A stretch of DNA of 64,000 nt from Mesorhizobium sp. 65-26 (GCA_001899205.1 MKVL01000009.1:210835-274834), one strand, 5' to 3'. Shown: positions 36,074-45,732, numbered from the stretch's first letter. A program made the numbers and translations. The notes: generated by a model not told the origin, from the letters alone.

Positions 36074-37003
36074 ATGGTTGCTCTTCCATCGTTGCGGGGG
36101 CTTCAAGCCTTCGAAGCAGCGGCGCGTACCGGCAGCTTCGCGGCGGCGGCGGAAGAGCTGTCCGTCTCGGCGGCGGCGGTGAGCCAACTCATTCGCACCG
36201 TTGAGGAGCAGATGGGCCGCAAGCTCTTTCACCGCGTCCACCGGCGCGTGGTGCTGACCGAGGCCGGCGTCGAGATGCTGCCGAGGCTCACGATGGCATT
36301 CCAGGAGATCGGCAGCGTCGCGCGCGAGGTCGGCGGCGGCGCATTCCGGCCCCGCCTTGTGGTGTCGGTGCCGCCCTCCATGGCAATGGGCTGGCTGTCG
36401 GAGCGCCTCGCCGTCTTTGTCGCCAGCCACGGCGCCGTCGATATTTCACTGAGAGGCGACGACGATCCGGTACCGTTCGAGCATGAACTGATCGACGTCA
36501 GGCTTTCCTACGGCCCGCACTATCGCGAGCACCCGACCGAAGACATCGTGCGGGACGCCGTCTATCCGGTTTGCTCGCCCGAACTCGCGACGAGAATCCA
36601 GACCACGCATGATCGGACGGCCCTTTCCGGCCTGCCGTTGATTCATACCGATTGGGGACCGACGGGCGCCTCCTTTCCATCATGGCGCAACTGGTTCGAG
36701 GCGGCGGGCATCGAGCCAGACCGAGCGATCCAGCGAGGCCTTTCGGCCAACTCGTCGCGCGCGGCGCTAGACCTCGCCATCTCAGGGCTGGGCGTGGCGC
36801 TGGCACAGGGCATCTATTGCGCCAAGGCGTTGGAGGATGGCCGGCTGGTGAGGCCCCTCGCCCGCTCGATCGAATTGCGACAGCCCTATTGCCTAACGAT
36901 ACCGGAGCGCAGCGGCAGGCGCGATGTCGTCGCGGCATTCCGTAGATGGCTGGTCGACCAATGCCGATGCGCCGTCAGGTCATCGGCGCTGATCGAACGA
37001 TAG
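36074..37003 (+). CDS. LysR family regulator, GcvA-like
   Basis: 309 aa. Winged HTH with SFAAAAEELSVSAAAVSQLIRTVEEQMGRKLF (about 21-52) and the helix after it, then a substrate-binding domain of the GcvA/TrpI type with LRGDDDPVPFEHELIDVRLSYG near 122-143 and an ISGLGVALAQ segment near 236. Divergent from a desaturase gene, with the shared palindrome at 36041-36063. It probably regulates that gene and itself; the effector is unknown. Confidence 0.92.
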   Translation: MVALPSLRGLQAFEAAARTGSFAAAAEELSVSAAAVSQLIRTVEEQMGRKLFHRVHRRVVLTEAGVEMLPRLTMAFQEIGSVAREVGGGAFRPRLVVSVPPSMAMGWLSERLAVFVASHGAVDISLRGDDDPVPFEHELIDVRLSYGPHYREHPTEDIVRDAVYPVCSPELATRIQTTHDRTALSGLPLIHTDWGPTGASFPSWRNWFEAAGIEPDRAIQRGLSANSSRAALDLAISGLGVALAQGIYCAKALEDGRLVRPLARSIELRQPYCLTIPERSGRRDVVAAFRRWLVDQCRCAVRSSALIER

Positions 37004-37019
37004 CCACGCTGGATAGCGC

Positions 37020-37292
37020 TCAGAGGTGCCCGCTCAGCGCCTCGACCATGTCCTTGTTCGTCGCCACCGGCACGATCTCGAACTCCACGAGATCCGACCA
37101 TTCGACCACCCAACGCTGCAGCAAAGTGACGTCGTCGGCCTCGACCAGCAGGAAACAGCGGCTCATGTCCGCCGCGATCCAGCTATGGTGCACGACAAGC
37201 GCGTCAGGCTTCAGGCGACCCCGGTCGCGGAAACGGCGGTAGATTTCCTTGCGGTCGCAGCCGCGAAAATCCTCGGTGACCAGAAACAGCAT
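37020..37292 (-). CDS. DUF3303 family protein
   Basis: 90 aa. Alpha/beta barrel-like small protein with MLFLVTEDFRG start, a HHSWIAADMSRCFLLVEADD middle and LVEFEIVPV near the end, matching the DUF3303 family as I recall it. Function unknown; the dimeric ferredoxin-like fold is usual. It sits 19 bp downstream of the RimK-like gene on the same strand, so it is probably co-transcribed and linked to the same process. Confidence 0.75.
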   Translation of the reverse strand: MLFLVTEDFRGCDRKEIYRRFRDRGRLKPDALVVHHSWIAADMSRCFLLVEADDVTLLQRWVVEWSDLVEFEIVPVATNKDMVEALSGHL

Positions 37293-37311
37293 CTCCCCTC
37301 CTGCCTTGCGA

Positions 37312-38775
37312 TCAGCGTCCCGGCCGTTCGAGCCGGTCGAGGAACCATTGCGTCAACCGCACCCAGACCTCGTCCTTCTCGCCGGAATCCTCCCAGCCAT
37401 GGTCGAGGTTGGGGTTGTCGTTGACCTCGATGACGAAGACACCGTCCTTGGTTTCCTTGAGGTCGACGCCATAGAGCCCGTCGCCTATGCAGCGCGCCGC
37501 CCTGACAGCCGTTTCCACGACATGAGGCGGGGTTTCCTTCAGCGTGAAGGTCTTGATTCCGCCCTGGTCGGGCTTGCCGTTGGCCTTGTGGTTGACGATC
37601 TGCCAATGCTTCTTGGCCATCAGATAATGCACGGCGAACAGCGGCTGGCCGCCCAGCACGCCGACGCGCCAGTCATATTCGGTGGGGATGAACTTCTGCG
37701 CGATAAGAAGGTCGGAATCCTCCAGCCATTCGGTGGCGAGCTTCTTCAGCTCCTCGAAATTCGCGCATTTCTTGACCCCGCGCGAGAAGGAAGAGTCCGG
37801 TATCTTCAACACCAGGGGAAAGCCCAGCGTCTGCGCGGCGAGTTCGAGGTCCGAGGTGCCGGCAATCATCACCGTCGGCGGCACCGGCACCTTGTTGTAG
37901 GTCATCAGTTCGTTGAGATAGACCTTGTTGGTGCAGCGGATCATCGACAGCGGATCGTCTATGACCGGCATGCCTTCCTGCTGGGCGCGGCGCGCGAAAC
38001 GGTAGGTGTGGTTGGAGATCGACGTCGTCTCGCGGATGAACAGCGCATCGTAGTTGGCGAGCTTGGCCAGGTCCTTCTTGGTGATCGGCTCGACCTCGAC
38101 GCCCATCTTCTCCGCGATCTTGGCCCAATAGCGCAGCGACGAAATCTCCGACGGCGGCAGTTCCTCATGCGGATCGACCAACGTCGCGAAGGTGTAGCGC
38201 GCCGGGGTGCGGCCCTTGGTGTCGCGCCATTCGCGGTTGGTGTAGGTCTCGAGACATTGCAGGAAGAAGGCTTCCTCGTCGTCGGTCATGCGAGCCAGCG
38301 GCAGGAAACCGATCTTGCGGATCGACGCCCATTCGGCGCTGTCCTTGATGTGGACCTCGAGCGCCGGCGCGCGGAACCAGTCGAACAGCAGCTTGGCGAA
38401 GCGATCCCAGACCTTGGACGGGCCGATGCCGAAGAAGATGTCCACCTTTGCCGGAAAGGCGCCGCCGAGATCCTTGCGGCATTTGTTGAGCGCAAGCTCC
38501 AGTTCGGGAAGCGCGTGTTCGTAGAGCTTGCGCTCCGACAGGTCGATCATCGTCTCGACGGTCGGGATGACCTTGTGGCCGCGCGAACTCGCCAGAAGCG
38601 AGGAATAATAGCCCCGGCTCTGGTAGCCATAATTGTTCGACAGGTTGATGACCTTCGGCCGCTGGCCGCGAAACAGTGCGGGATGGGCGAGGTAGTCGCG
38701 ATTGGTGATGATCTTGTGCGGTGTCGCCACCTGGTCGAGATCGCTCTGCCGGCCTGTAAGGATGACCCAGGTCAT
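37312..38775 (-). CDS. RimK-like ATP-grasp ligase with N-terminal RimK-associated domain
   Basis: 487 aa. The N-terminal 200 or so residues match the RimK-like ligase N-terminal domain (RLAN type), and the C-terminal half is an ATP-grasp fold (about 265-475) with nucleotide-binding lysines in LVLKIPDSSFSRGVKK, and EVNDNPNLDHGWED for metal binding. Such enzymes form peptide-like bonds, adding amino acids to proteins or peptides. It is much longer than RimK of E. coli, so it belongs to the ATP-grasp group that co-occurs with GNAT/C39 proteins. It starts 6 bp after the stop of such a gene. Confidence 0.88.
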   Translation of the reverse strand: MTWVILTGRQSDLDQVATPHKIITNRDYLAHPALFRGQRPKVINLSNNYGYQSRGYYSSLLASSRGHKVIPTVETMIDLSERKLYEHALPELELALNKCRKDLGGAFPAKVDIFFGIGPSKVWDRFAKLLFDWFRAPALEVHIKDSAEWASIRKIGFLPLARMTDDEEAFFLQCLETYTNREWRDTKGRTPARYTFATLVDPHEELPPSEISSLRYWAKIAEKMGVEVEPITKKDLAKLANYDALFIRETTSISNHTYRFARRAQQEGMPVIDDPLSMIRCTNKVYLNELMTYNKVPVPPTVMIAGTSDLELAAQTLGFPLVLKIPDSSFSRGVKKCANFEELKKLATEWLEDSDLLIAQKFIPTEYDWRVGVLGGQPLFAVHYLMAKKHWQIVNHKANGKPDQGGIKTFTLKETPPHVVETAVRAARCIGDGLYGVDLKETKDGVFVIEVNDNPNLDHGWEDSGEKDEVWVRLTQWFLDRLERPGR

Positions 38776-38781
38776 TTGTCC

Positions 38782-39879
38782 TCAGCGCTTTCCCAGAATG
38801 ATGGCCGCGCGCAGCCCGTCGCGACCGAACTGCGCCATGTTCATGAAGATACCGTAGGGAACCGGAATGTTGGCGGCGTCCAGAATGGTCTCCTCCTTCT
38901 CGTCCTCGACCCAGGGGTCGTGGATAAGGATATGGTCGCCGTCGTCGCCGATCGCCAGAACCCAGTGAGGAACCTTTTTGCCGAACATCAGGAATCCGCT
39001 GATGAGAACCAGCACCAGCTTGCCCTGCGCGATCGCGGCGCGAATGTCGTCGATGGCGAAGGAACGATACTCCACCGGAATGCCGTAGGCTTCCGCACGG
39101 CGGCGGAAATCGACCTGAGCGAGCTCCATCACGCGGCGCTTCTCCTCGCTGCGCACCGACTGGAGGAACAGCGCCCCATAGAAGGAGACGAATATTTCCG
39201 CCGACAGCCCGCTCTCGTGAGCGGAGACAGCGAGGCCGAACGGTTCGCAGCCGCCAGGCCCCGACATCATGAAAACCGTGGTGGCCTCCCGCCAGAGGCG
39301 GATTTCCATCACCGGATCCGGCACGAAGCCGCGATCGAAATTGGCCATGGCCATCATCAGGCAGCACGGACCGCAGGTGAATTCGCAGGTCTGCTGATAG
39401 AACGGCACCTTGGTGGCGATCGGCACGTCACCACGCAAGGTCTTCTCGTATCGTAGCGCCGTCTGCCCGTCCTCATAGTAGCCGGGCTCACGGCCGATCT
39501 TGCGGTAGCCGCCCTGCTCGTAGATGCGGATCGCGCGGTGGTTGTCCTCGCGCACTTCGAGGCGCAGCATCATGCGGCCATGTTCGAAGGCGGCATCCTC
39601 GGCGGCCTCGAGCAGAAGGCGGCCGATTCCCTGCCCTCCGAACTCCAGCCCAACGGCGATGGAATAAAGCCGCGCCACACCGCTGCCCTTGCGAAACAGG
39701 ACGATGGCATAGCCCGCGACCTTGCCGTCACATTCGCCGATCAGCGTCTCGGCGGTCTCGCGTTCTATGAGCTTGCGAAACGAGCGACGGGAAATCCTGT
39801 CGCCGGCGAAAACGGCATTCTCGATGGCGGCGAGGTCATCGACGTCGGAGGCGCGGGCCTTGCGAATCTCAGCAGGCAT
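38782..39879 (-). CDS. GNAT acetyltransferase / C39-like peptidase fusion
   Basis: 365 aa. N-terminal GNAT domain (about 1-150) with the acetyl-CoA loop EFGGQGIGRLLL (79-90) and the helix around NHRAIRIYEQGGYRKIG. The C-terminal half is a papain-like C39 peptidase: QQTCEFTCGPCC (162-173) with nucleophile Cys169, His305 in KVPHWVLAIGDD, and Asp321 in IHDPW. The fusion with the next RimK-like gene 6 bp away matches a known arrangement of predicted peptide-modifying enzymes. ATG 39879 begins the GNAT domain; an earlier ATG adds 25 residues without family similarity. Confidence 0.88.
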   Translation of the reverse strand: MPAEIRKARASDVDDLAAIENAVFAGDRISRRSFRKLIERETAETLIGECDGKVAGYAIVLFRKGSGVARLYSIAVGLEFGGQGIGRLLLEAAEDAAFEHGRMMLRLEVREDNHRAIRIYEQGGYRKIGREPGYYEDGQTALRYEKTLRGDVPIATKVPFYQQTCEFTCGPCCLMMAMANFDRGFVPDPVMEIRLWREATTVFMMSGPGGCEPFGLAVSAHESGLSAEIFVSFYGALFLQSVRSEEKRRVMELAQVDFRRRAEAYGIPVEYRSFAIDDIRAAIAQGKLVLVLISGFLMFGKKVPHWVLAIGDDGDHILIHDPWVEDEKEETILDAANIPVPYGIFMNMAQFGRDGLRAAIILGKR

Positions 39880-40074
39880 GCGGGTCTCGGAAAACCTCGA
39901 TCGGGTGTGAAAAAGCCCTGGTTGAAACGTCTGCGATACCAGCCGAAGCGCCAATAATCTGCAAGCGCTATCGCGCCCCGATTAGGGCCGAATTGTGACA
40001 AATTCCGGTGACCGCAGGACGTGGCTCCGGCCCCCCAAGCAAGGCATAGCTCTACCCCGCAGGACAGCGCGTCG

Positions 40075-40866
40075 TCAGCTCGTCAGGCCAGCCACAAGCT
40101 GCCCGTAGGCGCTCCTGGCGACAGCCGCCAGTCGCTCGCGGGGAAGAGAACCGACGACGGCGCAGCCATAGCCCTTGTCCAGCCAGTAGACGGCCTGGGG
40201 GCCGTCCTGCGCGGCGGCATAGGTGCCCTTGGCGCTCTCGCTGGTTTCAGCGGTGACGAACAGCGAAATGCGCTCGCCCTTGCCGTCTTCGTAGAGAAGC
40301 ATCGCCGCCTTGCCCTGGCCGGCCGGCAGCAAGCGCCCGCCAACGAGCTGGAAGCCATCGGCGGTGAGGTCCGGCGCGACCAGCTTCAGACCCACCCGGT
40401 TGGAAAGCCAGGTCTGAAGATGGTCCTTGTCGCTCGCCGGCACCTCGACCGCATGCCGCTGTTCGGCGGCATAGATGACATGGGCCGCGATCGCCTGTTC
40501 GGCCAGTTGATCCTCGGCCGGATCTTCCAGGCCGATGCCATCGACGCCGGCGAGATAGCCGCCGAGACCGCCGACCAGCAACACCGCCGCCGCTGCGGCC
40601 GCGAGCCACCAGCGCGGGCGCGGACGGGCAGAGCCAGTCGCCGTCTCACCGAGCACCGCCGCGCGCAACCGCGCCGGAACCGCCTCGTCCAACGTGCCGA
40701 CGAAGGCCGCGCGCATCGCGGCATGATCGGCCTGATAGCGGACGCTTCTCGCCCGCATCTCGGGATTGGCGTCGAGCCAGGCATCATAGGCCGGCCGCTC
40801 GTCGGCTGGCAGCTCGCCGTCCAGCGCCAGATGGATATCCCGTTCGGAAAAATCGCGCCGGATCAT
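40075..40866 (-). CDS. anti-sigma factor, membrane bound
   Basis: 263 aa. The N-terminal about 80 residues are cytosolic with ERDIHLALDGELPADERPAYDAWL, the start typical of ECF anti-sigma factors, but the zinc motif HxxxCxxC is absent. One membrane helix lies at about 86-107, then a periplasmic sensor domain of about 150 residues. Its ATG overlaps the stop of the sigma gene by 4 nt (ATGA), the usual coupling of such pairs. The signal it senses is unknown. Confidence 0.88.
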   Translation of the reverse strand: MIRRDFSERDIHLALDGELPADERPAYDAWLDANPEMRARSVRYQADHAAMRAAFVGTLDEAVPARLRAAVLGETATGSARPRPRWWLAAAAAAVLLVGGLGGYLAGVDGIGLEDPAEDQLAEQAIAAHVIYAAEQRHAVEVPASDKDHLQTWLSNRVGLKLVAPDLTADGFQLVGGRLLPAGQGKAAMLLYEDGKGERISLFVTAETSESAKGTYAAAQDGPQAVYWLDKGYGCAVVGSLPRERLAAVARSAYGQLVAGLTS

Positions 40867-41381
40867 TTTTCCACGATCCTTATCGATCTGCGCCGCGCGT
40901 TGTCATCGAGCAGGCCGCGCAGTTCCTCGCGCCCGCGCGCGATGCGCGACATCAGGGTCCCGGCGGGAACGCCGAGGATGTTGGCTGCTTCCGCGTAGGA
41001 AAAGCCTTCGATGGCGACCATGACGAGAGCCGCGCGGCGATCGGGGCTGATTGCCTGCAACGCGTCGATGATCTCGCGCGAAGCGATGCTGTCCATCTGC
41101 TGGGCTGGTTGGGCAAGCGCCTCCCCAGTCTCGAGCGGCAGCATCGTGGCTTCGCCGCGACGATTCACCCTGCGCATCTGGTCGATGAACAAATGATGCA
41201 TGATCGTAAACAGCCACCTCCGGGGGCTTTCTCCCGTCTGCCAGTTGTCGAGCCGCAGCAGCGCCCGCTCCAGGCAGTCCTGGACGAGGTCGTCGGCGGA
41301 ATCCCGATCGCGCAACAGCGACCGCGCGTAGCGGCGCAGGCGCGGTATTTCGCCAAGGATGGCTGCCTTCCTCTCGTCCAT
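40863..41381 (-). CDS. ECF sigma factor
   Basis: 172 aa with regions sigma2 (LLRDRDSADDLVQDCLERALLRLDNWQ, about 22-48, and RRWLFTIMHHLFIDQMR) and sigma4 (about 110-155, with SYAEAANILGVPAGTLMSRIARGREEL). It directs RNA polymerase to its own target promoters and is held by the anti-sigma factor encoded next, with which translation is coupled. No general-stress PhyR/NepR partner is near, so it is not the EcfG system. Confidence 0.92.
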   Translation of the reverse strand: MDERKAAILGEIPRLRRYARSLLRDRDSADDLVQDCLERALLRLDNWQTGESPRRWLFTIMHHLFIDQMRRVNRRGEATMLPLETGEALAQPAQQMDSIASREIIDALQAISPDRRAALVMVAIEGFSYAEAANILGVPAGTLMSRIARGREELRGLLDDNARRRSIRIVEK

Positions 41382-41514
41382 CAGCGCGGGCTTTGTGTCA
41401 GTCCCTGTCCATGTCGATAGAACACGCCTTCACGGCGCGGCACAAGCAACCGGCGCGAGGCAGCCCCCGCCCCCAGTCAACCCAAGCACAGGAATAACGC
41501 TGGCCGATGCCGGT

Positions 41515-44271
41515 TTATTCCCGGCCTTCGGATTGGAGGTGCCGGCCTTCGGATGCTTCCCGCGACGCGCGCGTCAACAGACGCTGGTAGAACAGGCCAA
41601 TGCCGATCAGCACAGCGCCGAGCCCGATGAACGACAGGGCCCTAAGCACGCCTTCGAGCTCCGACATGTCGAACAGGAAGACCTTCAGCACGGCCACGGC
41701 GATCAGCACCGCCGAAGCGATCCGCAGCACCTGCGATCTCAGCCTGACGCCGGCGGTTAGCAGCACCACGCCGATGACCAGCCAGAGCGCCGAATAGGTG
41801 TAGGTCTCGAGCTGGCCCAGCCCGCTCCAGTAGCCGATGAACTCGCCCTTGAAGATGCGCCGCACAGAGAGCGTGGCATAGACGAAGGCCAGCAGCGCGG
41901 CCATCAACGCCAACATCGCCGCATACCATTTCGGGCGCTTGTCGCGCACGTAGAGCGCCAGGGCGCCAGCCGCGGCAGCCGGCAGGAGGTAGGCAAGGAA
42001 GAGCAGGTTGAAGACCGGGATCGAGCCGGTCGATTCATCCGTCAACAGCGGGTTGAGCACCACGAAATGCTGGACCGCGATCAGACCCGCCGAGATCACA
42101 CCCGCGGCCATCGAGCCATAGCGCAGGACCGAACTCGGCGAGCGCCTGTCGATGGCCACCATGATGGCGCCAGCCCCCAGCGCGATCAGCGTGTAGATCG
42201 CCTGTTCGGCGAGCGTTGGCGCGGCATCGTAGATCCTGCCGCCATGCATCGCATGCCGCACCAGCATCGCGACTGTGAGCAGCCCGAAGAGCGCCGCTGC
42301 CGCCTCCATGGCAAGGCGCGGCCGGCCGTCGGTCGTCCGCGCCAGTTGCCAGGCGGCAAAGCCGAAGGCCAGCGCCGGCACGCCATAGCCCGGCAGCAGC
42401 CAGTTGAACACCGGTGTCGTCGAAAGTTCGGCCGCGCCGACAATGGTCGGATCGAAGGCAACCCGGCCGAGAACGGCGACCGCCGCGCCAACTGCCAGCC
42501 AGCCCAGCACGGGATAGGAACGCCAGCGGGTCGCGAGCGCCGGCACGATCGCCGCCACGCCCAGGAGCACGGTCGTCCAGCCAGAACCGAAGGCCATATG
42601 CAGCATAAGCAGGCCAGCGACACCAGCGCCGCCCAATACGAACGAAACGGCTGGCCCACCCCTGAGCGGCGGCTCCTCGGCGCGCGCGATCCACTCGCCG
42701 CCCGCACACAGGATCAGCGTCAGCAACAGCGCGGGAGCGGCATAGCCGAGGTCGCGATCGATATCGCCGAAGGTCAGCCACAGCGCGGCCAGGACGACCA
42801 GCGGGACGATGACGCCCCAGGCTGCCCATGAGGTCGAGCGAACCGGAACGCCCGCCACGAAGCGGCGCGCGGCCCACAGGCCGGTGACCAGGAACAGCAC
42901 GGCGAGCGCAACGCCGGCGCGGAAGGTCAGGGCGTCGGCGGTTGCCAGAGGCTCGATGACCAGGCCTCCGTTCAGATAGTTGGCGCCGATTGCGGTTGGC
43001 GGAATGATGCCGAGATAGGCCAACACGGTCGCCAGACCGGCGCAAAAGAGCAAGGGCAGTGCCCCCGCCCGCCAGAGCGCAACCGCGACCAAGGCCGCGA
43101 CGAGCACGGCGGCGACGGAGACATCGCCGGCCTTGGCAAAATCCGGATCGACGAACAGGACCAGCGCCGAGAGCGCGACGAACAAGCCGGGAATGACCGA
43201 AGGCCAATCGAAGCTGGCGGCCTGCTCGTCCCCACGGCGGCCGAGCCAGAGCACCGCCAGTACCACCAGCGTGACGAGGTTGATGAACAGCAGCACCGAG
43301 AGGTTCGCCGCAGGCCCGTCCACCATGTAGAGGAGCGTCCATATGCCGGTGCCGGCGAAAGCCGCCGCGGCAAGTATCGTCCAGTCACGCACGCGGGCAA
43401 TGGCGCAGGCGGCGGCCAGCACGATCGCCAGGTAGCCGAACAGCGCCCAGGGATTTGGCGCTTGCGACGCAACGAGCAAGGGCGTGACCATCGCGCCGAG
43501 AAGACCGATGCCGGCCAGGGCCAGCCCATGGACGAGCGCGGCGGCGATCGTGGCGATGCCGATCGCGCCAAGCAGCGTGAAGGCGAGTGCCGGGCCGATA
43601 AAGCCATAGACGCCATGGGCGGCGTAGACTGTGCCGAACAGGATGAAGGCGCCCGCCGCGGTCAGGATGGCTGGTATATAGGCACCGGCGGCGCCAGGCA
43701 CGGGCATCCTGAACCCAGCCCGACGCACGAACTCGCCGGCGGCGACCAGCACAAGGCCGAAGAGCCCCGCCATGGCCAAACGCACCTCGGGTCCGAGGAT
43801 ACCGGCTTCGATGGTGTAGCGGATCAGGAACAGGCCGCCCAACGCCAGCGCTATGCCACCGACCCACACGGCCCAGCGGGTTCCCAGCGCAGTCTCGATG
43901 TCGGGCTTGGCCGTTGCCGGCGCCTTTGCTGCCGGCTCCACCGGAGCGGCCGCCTTTTCTTCAGACGCCTCGTCCTCCGGCGCATTGACATCCCGGGTCC
44001 ATGGCCCGGAAACCACTTGTCCGCTGGCGGCCTCGGTCTGTGCCGCGTCGGCGATGGGCGCTGGCGCGACGTCCTCGACAGTGGCCGAGATCGGTTCGGC
44101 CGGCTTGCTCTCCACTGTCGCGCCGGCCCGTTTGGGCGCGGCGCCCGAAAGCACGAGACTGCGCAATGCGCCCAGCTCGCGCTCCATCAATCCGATCCGA
44201 CTTTGCTGGCGCGAGACGATGACGAACAGGGCGACGATAGCGACAAGGCCGATCAGACTCTCAAACATCAT
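41515..44271 (-). CDS. large DUF2339 membrane protein
   Basis: 918 aa. An N-terminal helix (about 1-20) and a short coiled stretch with ERELGALRSLVL lead through a Pro/Ala/Glu-rich linker to a long hydrophobic body with more than 20 predicted membrane helices (from about 125 to 905). DUF2339 is a family of predicted inner-membrane proteins of unknown function. The C-terminal end is cytosolic. Start: ATG 44271 with GAGG 5 nt upstream. It lies downstream of recO-side genes and about 130 bp from the sigma gene. Confidence 0.85.
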   Translation of the reverse strand: MMFESLIGLVAIVALFVIVSRQQSRIGLMERELGALRSLVLSGAAPKRAGATVESKPAEPISATVEDVAPAPIADAAQTEAASGQVVSGPWTRDVNAPEDEASEEKAAAPVEPAAKAPATAKPDIETALGTRWAVWVGGIALALGGLFLIRYTIEAGILGPEVRLAMAGLFGLVLVAAGEFVRRAGFRMPVPGAAGAYIPAILTAAGAFILFGTVYAAHGVYGFIGPALAFTLLGAIGIATIAAALVHGLALAGIGLLGAMVTPLLVASQAPNPWALFGYLAIVLAAACAIARVRDWTILAAAAFAGTGIWTLLYMVDGPAANLSVLLFINLVTLVVLAVLWLGRRGDEQAASFDWPSVIPGLFVALSALVLFVDPDFAKAGDVSVAAVLVAALVAVALWRAGALPLLFCAGLATVLAYLGIIPPTAIGANYLNGGLVIEPLATADALTFRAGVALAVLFLVTGLWAARRFVAGVPVRSTSWAAWGVIVPLVVLAALWLTFGDIDRDLGYAAPALLLTLILCAGGEWIARAEEPPLRGGPAVSFVLGGAGVAGLLMLHMAFGSGWTTVLLGVAAIVPALATRWRSYPVLGWLAVGAAVAVLGRVAFDPTIVGAAELSTTPVFNWLLPGYGVPALAFGFAAWQLARTTDGRPRLAMEAAAALFGLLTVAMLVRHAMHGGRIYDAAPTLAEQAIYTLIALGAGAIMVAIDRRSPSSVLRYGSMAAGVISAGLIAVQHFVVLNPLLTDESTGSIPVFNLLFLAYLLPAAAAGALALYVRDKRPKWYAAMLALMAALLAFVYATLSVRRIFKGEFIGYWSGLGQLETYTYSALWLVIGVVLLTAGVRLRSQVLRIASAVLIAVAVLKVFLFDMSELEGVLRALSFIGLGAVLIGIGLFYQRLLTRASREASEGRHLQSEGRE

Positions 44272-44332
44272 GCCCCCCTCGGCCGTAATGTCCTGCAATG
44301 ACCATGCAGCTCTGCTGGCTCATGTAGGCAAC

Positions 44333-44851
44333 TCAACGCGCGGCAAGCCTGACGGCCGGAAAGATCGAGCACGTCTCGGTGCCGAAGGCCAGCAGCTTGC
44401 CGTTCGCATCCTTCAACGTCGCCTCCGAAACCGCGAGCGTGCGGCCTTTGTGGATCACCTTGCCCTCGGCGACGACCTCGCCGGTTCGTGGCGTGATCGG
44501 CCGCGTCAGGTTCACCTTGAATTCCGCAGTCGTATAGGCTTCGCCCTTCTCGAGAAGCGTCTGCACCGAACAGGCCAGGGCCGAATCCAGGAGCGTGGCA
44601 GCCCAGCCGCCATGGACGCCGCCCATCGGATTGAGGTGGCGCTCATTCGGCACGCCGCGAAAGACGGCGCGGCCTTCGGAGACTTCGGCCAACGCGAAAT
44701 TGAGCTGGAAGCTAATCGGAGGCGCCGGATAGATGCCGTCTATGATACGCTGCAGAAGCTCGAGCCCGGTGTAGTCCTGGATCTCGGCATGCGGAATCGT
44801 GCCGAGGCCCAGCGGCGAAAACCGGCCGGGATAGATTTCGACTTCGCTCAT
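44333..44851 (-). CDS. PaaI family thioesterase
   Basis: 172 aa hotdog-fold acyl-CoA thioesterase. Family motif [19 protein letters not shown] at about residues 74-92, with the catalytic Asp/Glu helix, and the closing FGTETCSIF. Probably hydrolyses short or aromatic acyl-CoA. Its ATG overlaps the recO stop (ATGA, 44848-44851), so it is translationally coupled with recO. Confidence 0.9.
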   Translation of the reverse strand: MSEVEIYPGRFSPLGLGTIPHAEIQDYTGLELLQRIIDGIYPAPPISFQLNFALAEVSEGRAVFRGVPNERHLNPMGGVHGGWAATLLDSALACSVQTLLEKGEAYTTAEFKVNLTRPITPRTGEVVAEGKVIHKGRTLAVSEATLKDANGKLLAFGTETCSIFPAVRLAAR

Positions 44852-45624
44852 CGGATGCTCTCTCCGGTATCGTCCTTGCTATCACCCGCACTCCGGACGG
44901 CATGGTGCCGGCGCAGCGCCGCAAGAAAGCCAGCGCGCGCTTCCGGTGCTTCAATACCGCGAGGCTCGTAGACATGACGGGTGAAGAAGAAACCCGTGAG
45001 GCGAAAGGCCTCGTCCAGCGCAGCCGCGTCGGCGCGCTGCCCCGAACCGCGATGCAGGAAGGCCGGCAATGCAAGCATCTTGTCGCGCCACGGCGCACCC
45101 GCGGCGCGCGAGACGGCGCGGCCGGATTTCGGCGAGACATAGACAAGGTCCTGCCTCGATCCCGTGGCTGCGCATTGCGCGAGATCCAGGCCAAAGCCAA
45201 GCTCATCGAGGATGAGAAGCTCGAAACGCGCCACCAGTTCGCCGGCGAGGTCGGCATCGTCGAGATGCGCGATCATCACGCCCAACGTCTCATAGAGACC
45301 GCCATGGGCATCACGCTCCGGCAGGAGACGCAGATGGGCGGCCATGGTCTGCAGGCCATAGATGGCGACCGCGCTTTCCATCAGCCGGGCAGCGTTCATC
45401 TCGATCGCCTCGGCCTGAAAGGTGCCGAGATGCTCGTCCAGGCGCGCGCGCCACCAGAGATCGACCCGATTGCCCGGCTGGAGGACGGGCTGCTGCTTGC
45501 GCGAACGACCGCCGCGCACGAGGCCGAGATGGCGGCCATGCGTGCGTGTCATCACCTCGAGAATGGCGCTGGTTTCGCCATGCTTGCGGGTGCCGAGAAT
45601 GATTCCCTCGTCGCGCCATTCCAT
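44848..45624 (-). CDS. recO: DNA repair protein RecO
   Basis: 258 aa. RecO helps load RecA on single-stranded DNA in the RecFOR pathway. The N-terminal OB fold begins [17 protein letters not shown] and contains [12 protein letters not shown] and [20 protein letters not shown]; a helical C-terminal domain carries a lone Cys (residue 149) in AQCAATG. The zinc motif of some RecO proteins is not complete. In rhizobia recO often follows era; here a porin gene intervenes. Confidence 0.93.
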   Translation of the reverse strand: MEWRDEGIILGTRKHGETSAILEVMTRTHGRHLGLVRGGRSRKQQPVLQPGNRVDLWWRARLDEHLGTFQAEAIEMNAARLMESAVAIYGLQTMAAHLRLLPERDAHGGLYETLGVMIAHLDDADLAGELVARFELLILDELGFGLDLAQCAATGSRQDLVYVSPKSGRAVSRAAGAPWRDKMLALPAFLHRGSGQRADAAALDEAFRLTGFFFTRHVYEPRGIEAPEARAGFLAALRRHHAVRSAGDSKDDTGESIR

Positions 45625-45699
45625 GGCGGGAGCTTTTCACCGGTCAGGCGGCGAAATCAAGGTTGATCCGGCAATCCTCGCGACGACGGCTTCCGGCAA

Positions 45700-45732
45700 G
45701 ACAAAACCGCCCGTGGCATATGCCACGGGCGG
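45700..45732 (-). terminator. intrinsic terminator of the porin gene
   Basis: CCGCCCGTGGCA (45707-45718)-TA-TGCCACGGGCGG (45721-45732), a 12-bp perfect stem, followed in the minus direction by TTTTGTC. It lies 25 nt after the porin stop. Confidence 0.85.

Noticed and set aside
37249-39456. Long plus-strand open frame opposite the RimK-like and GNAT/C39 genes
   Set aside because: No start signal, no known motif, and codon bias belongs to the minus-strand genes.
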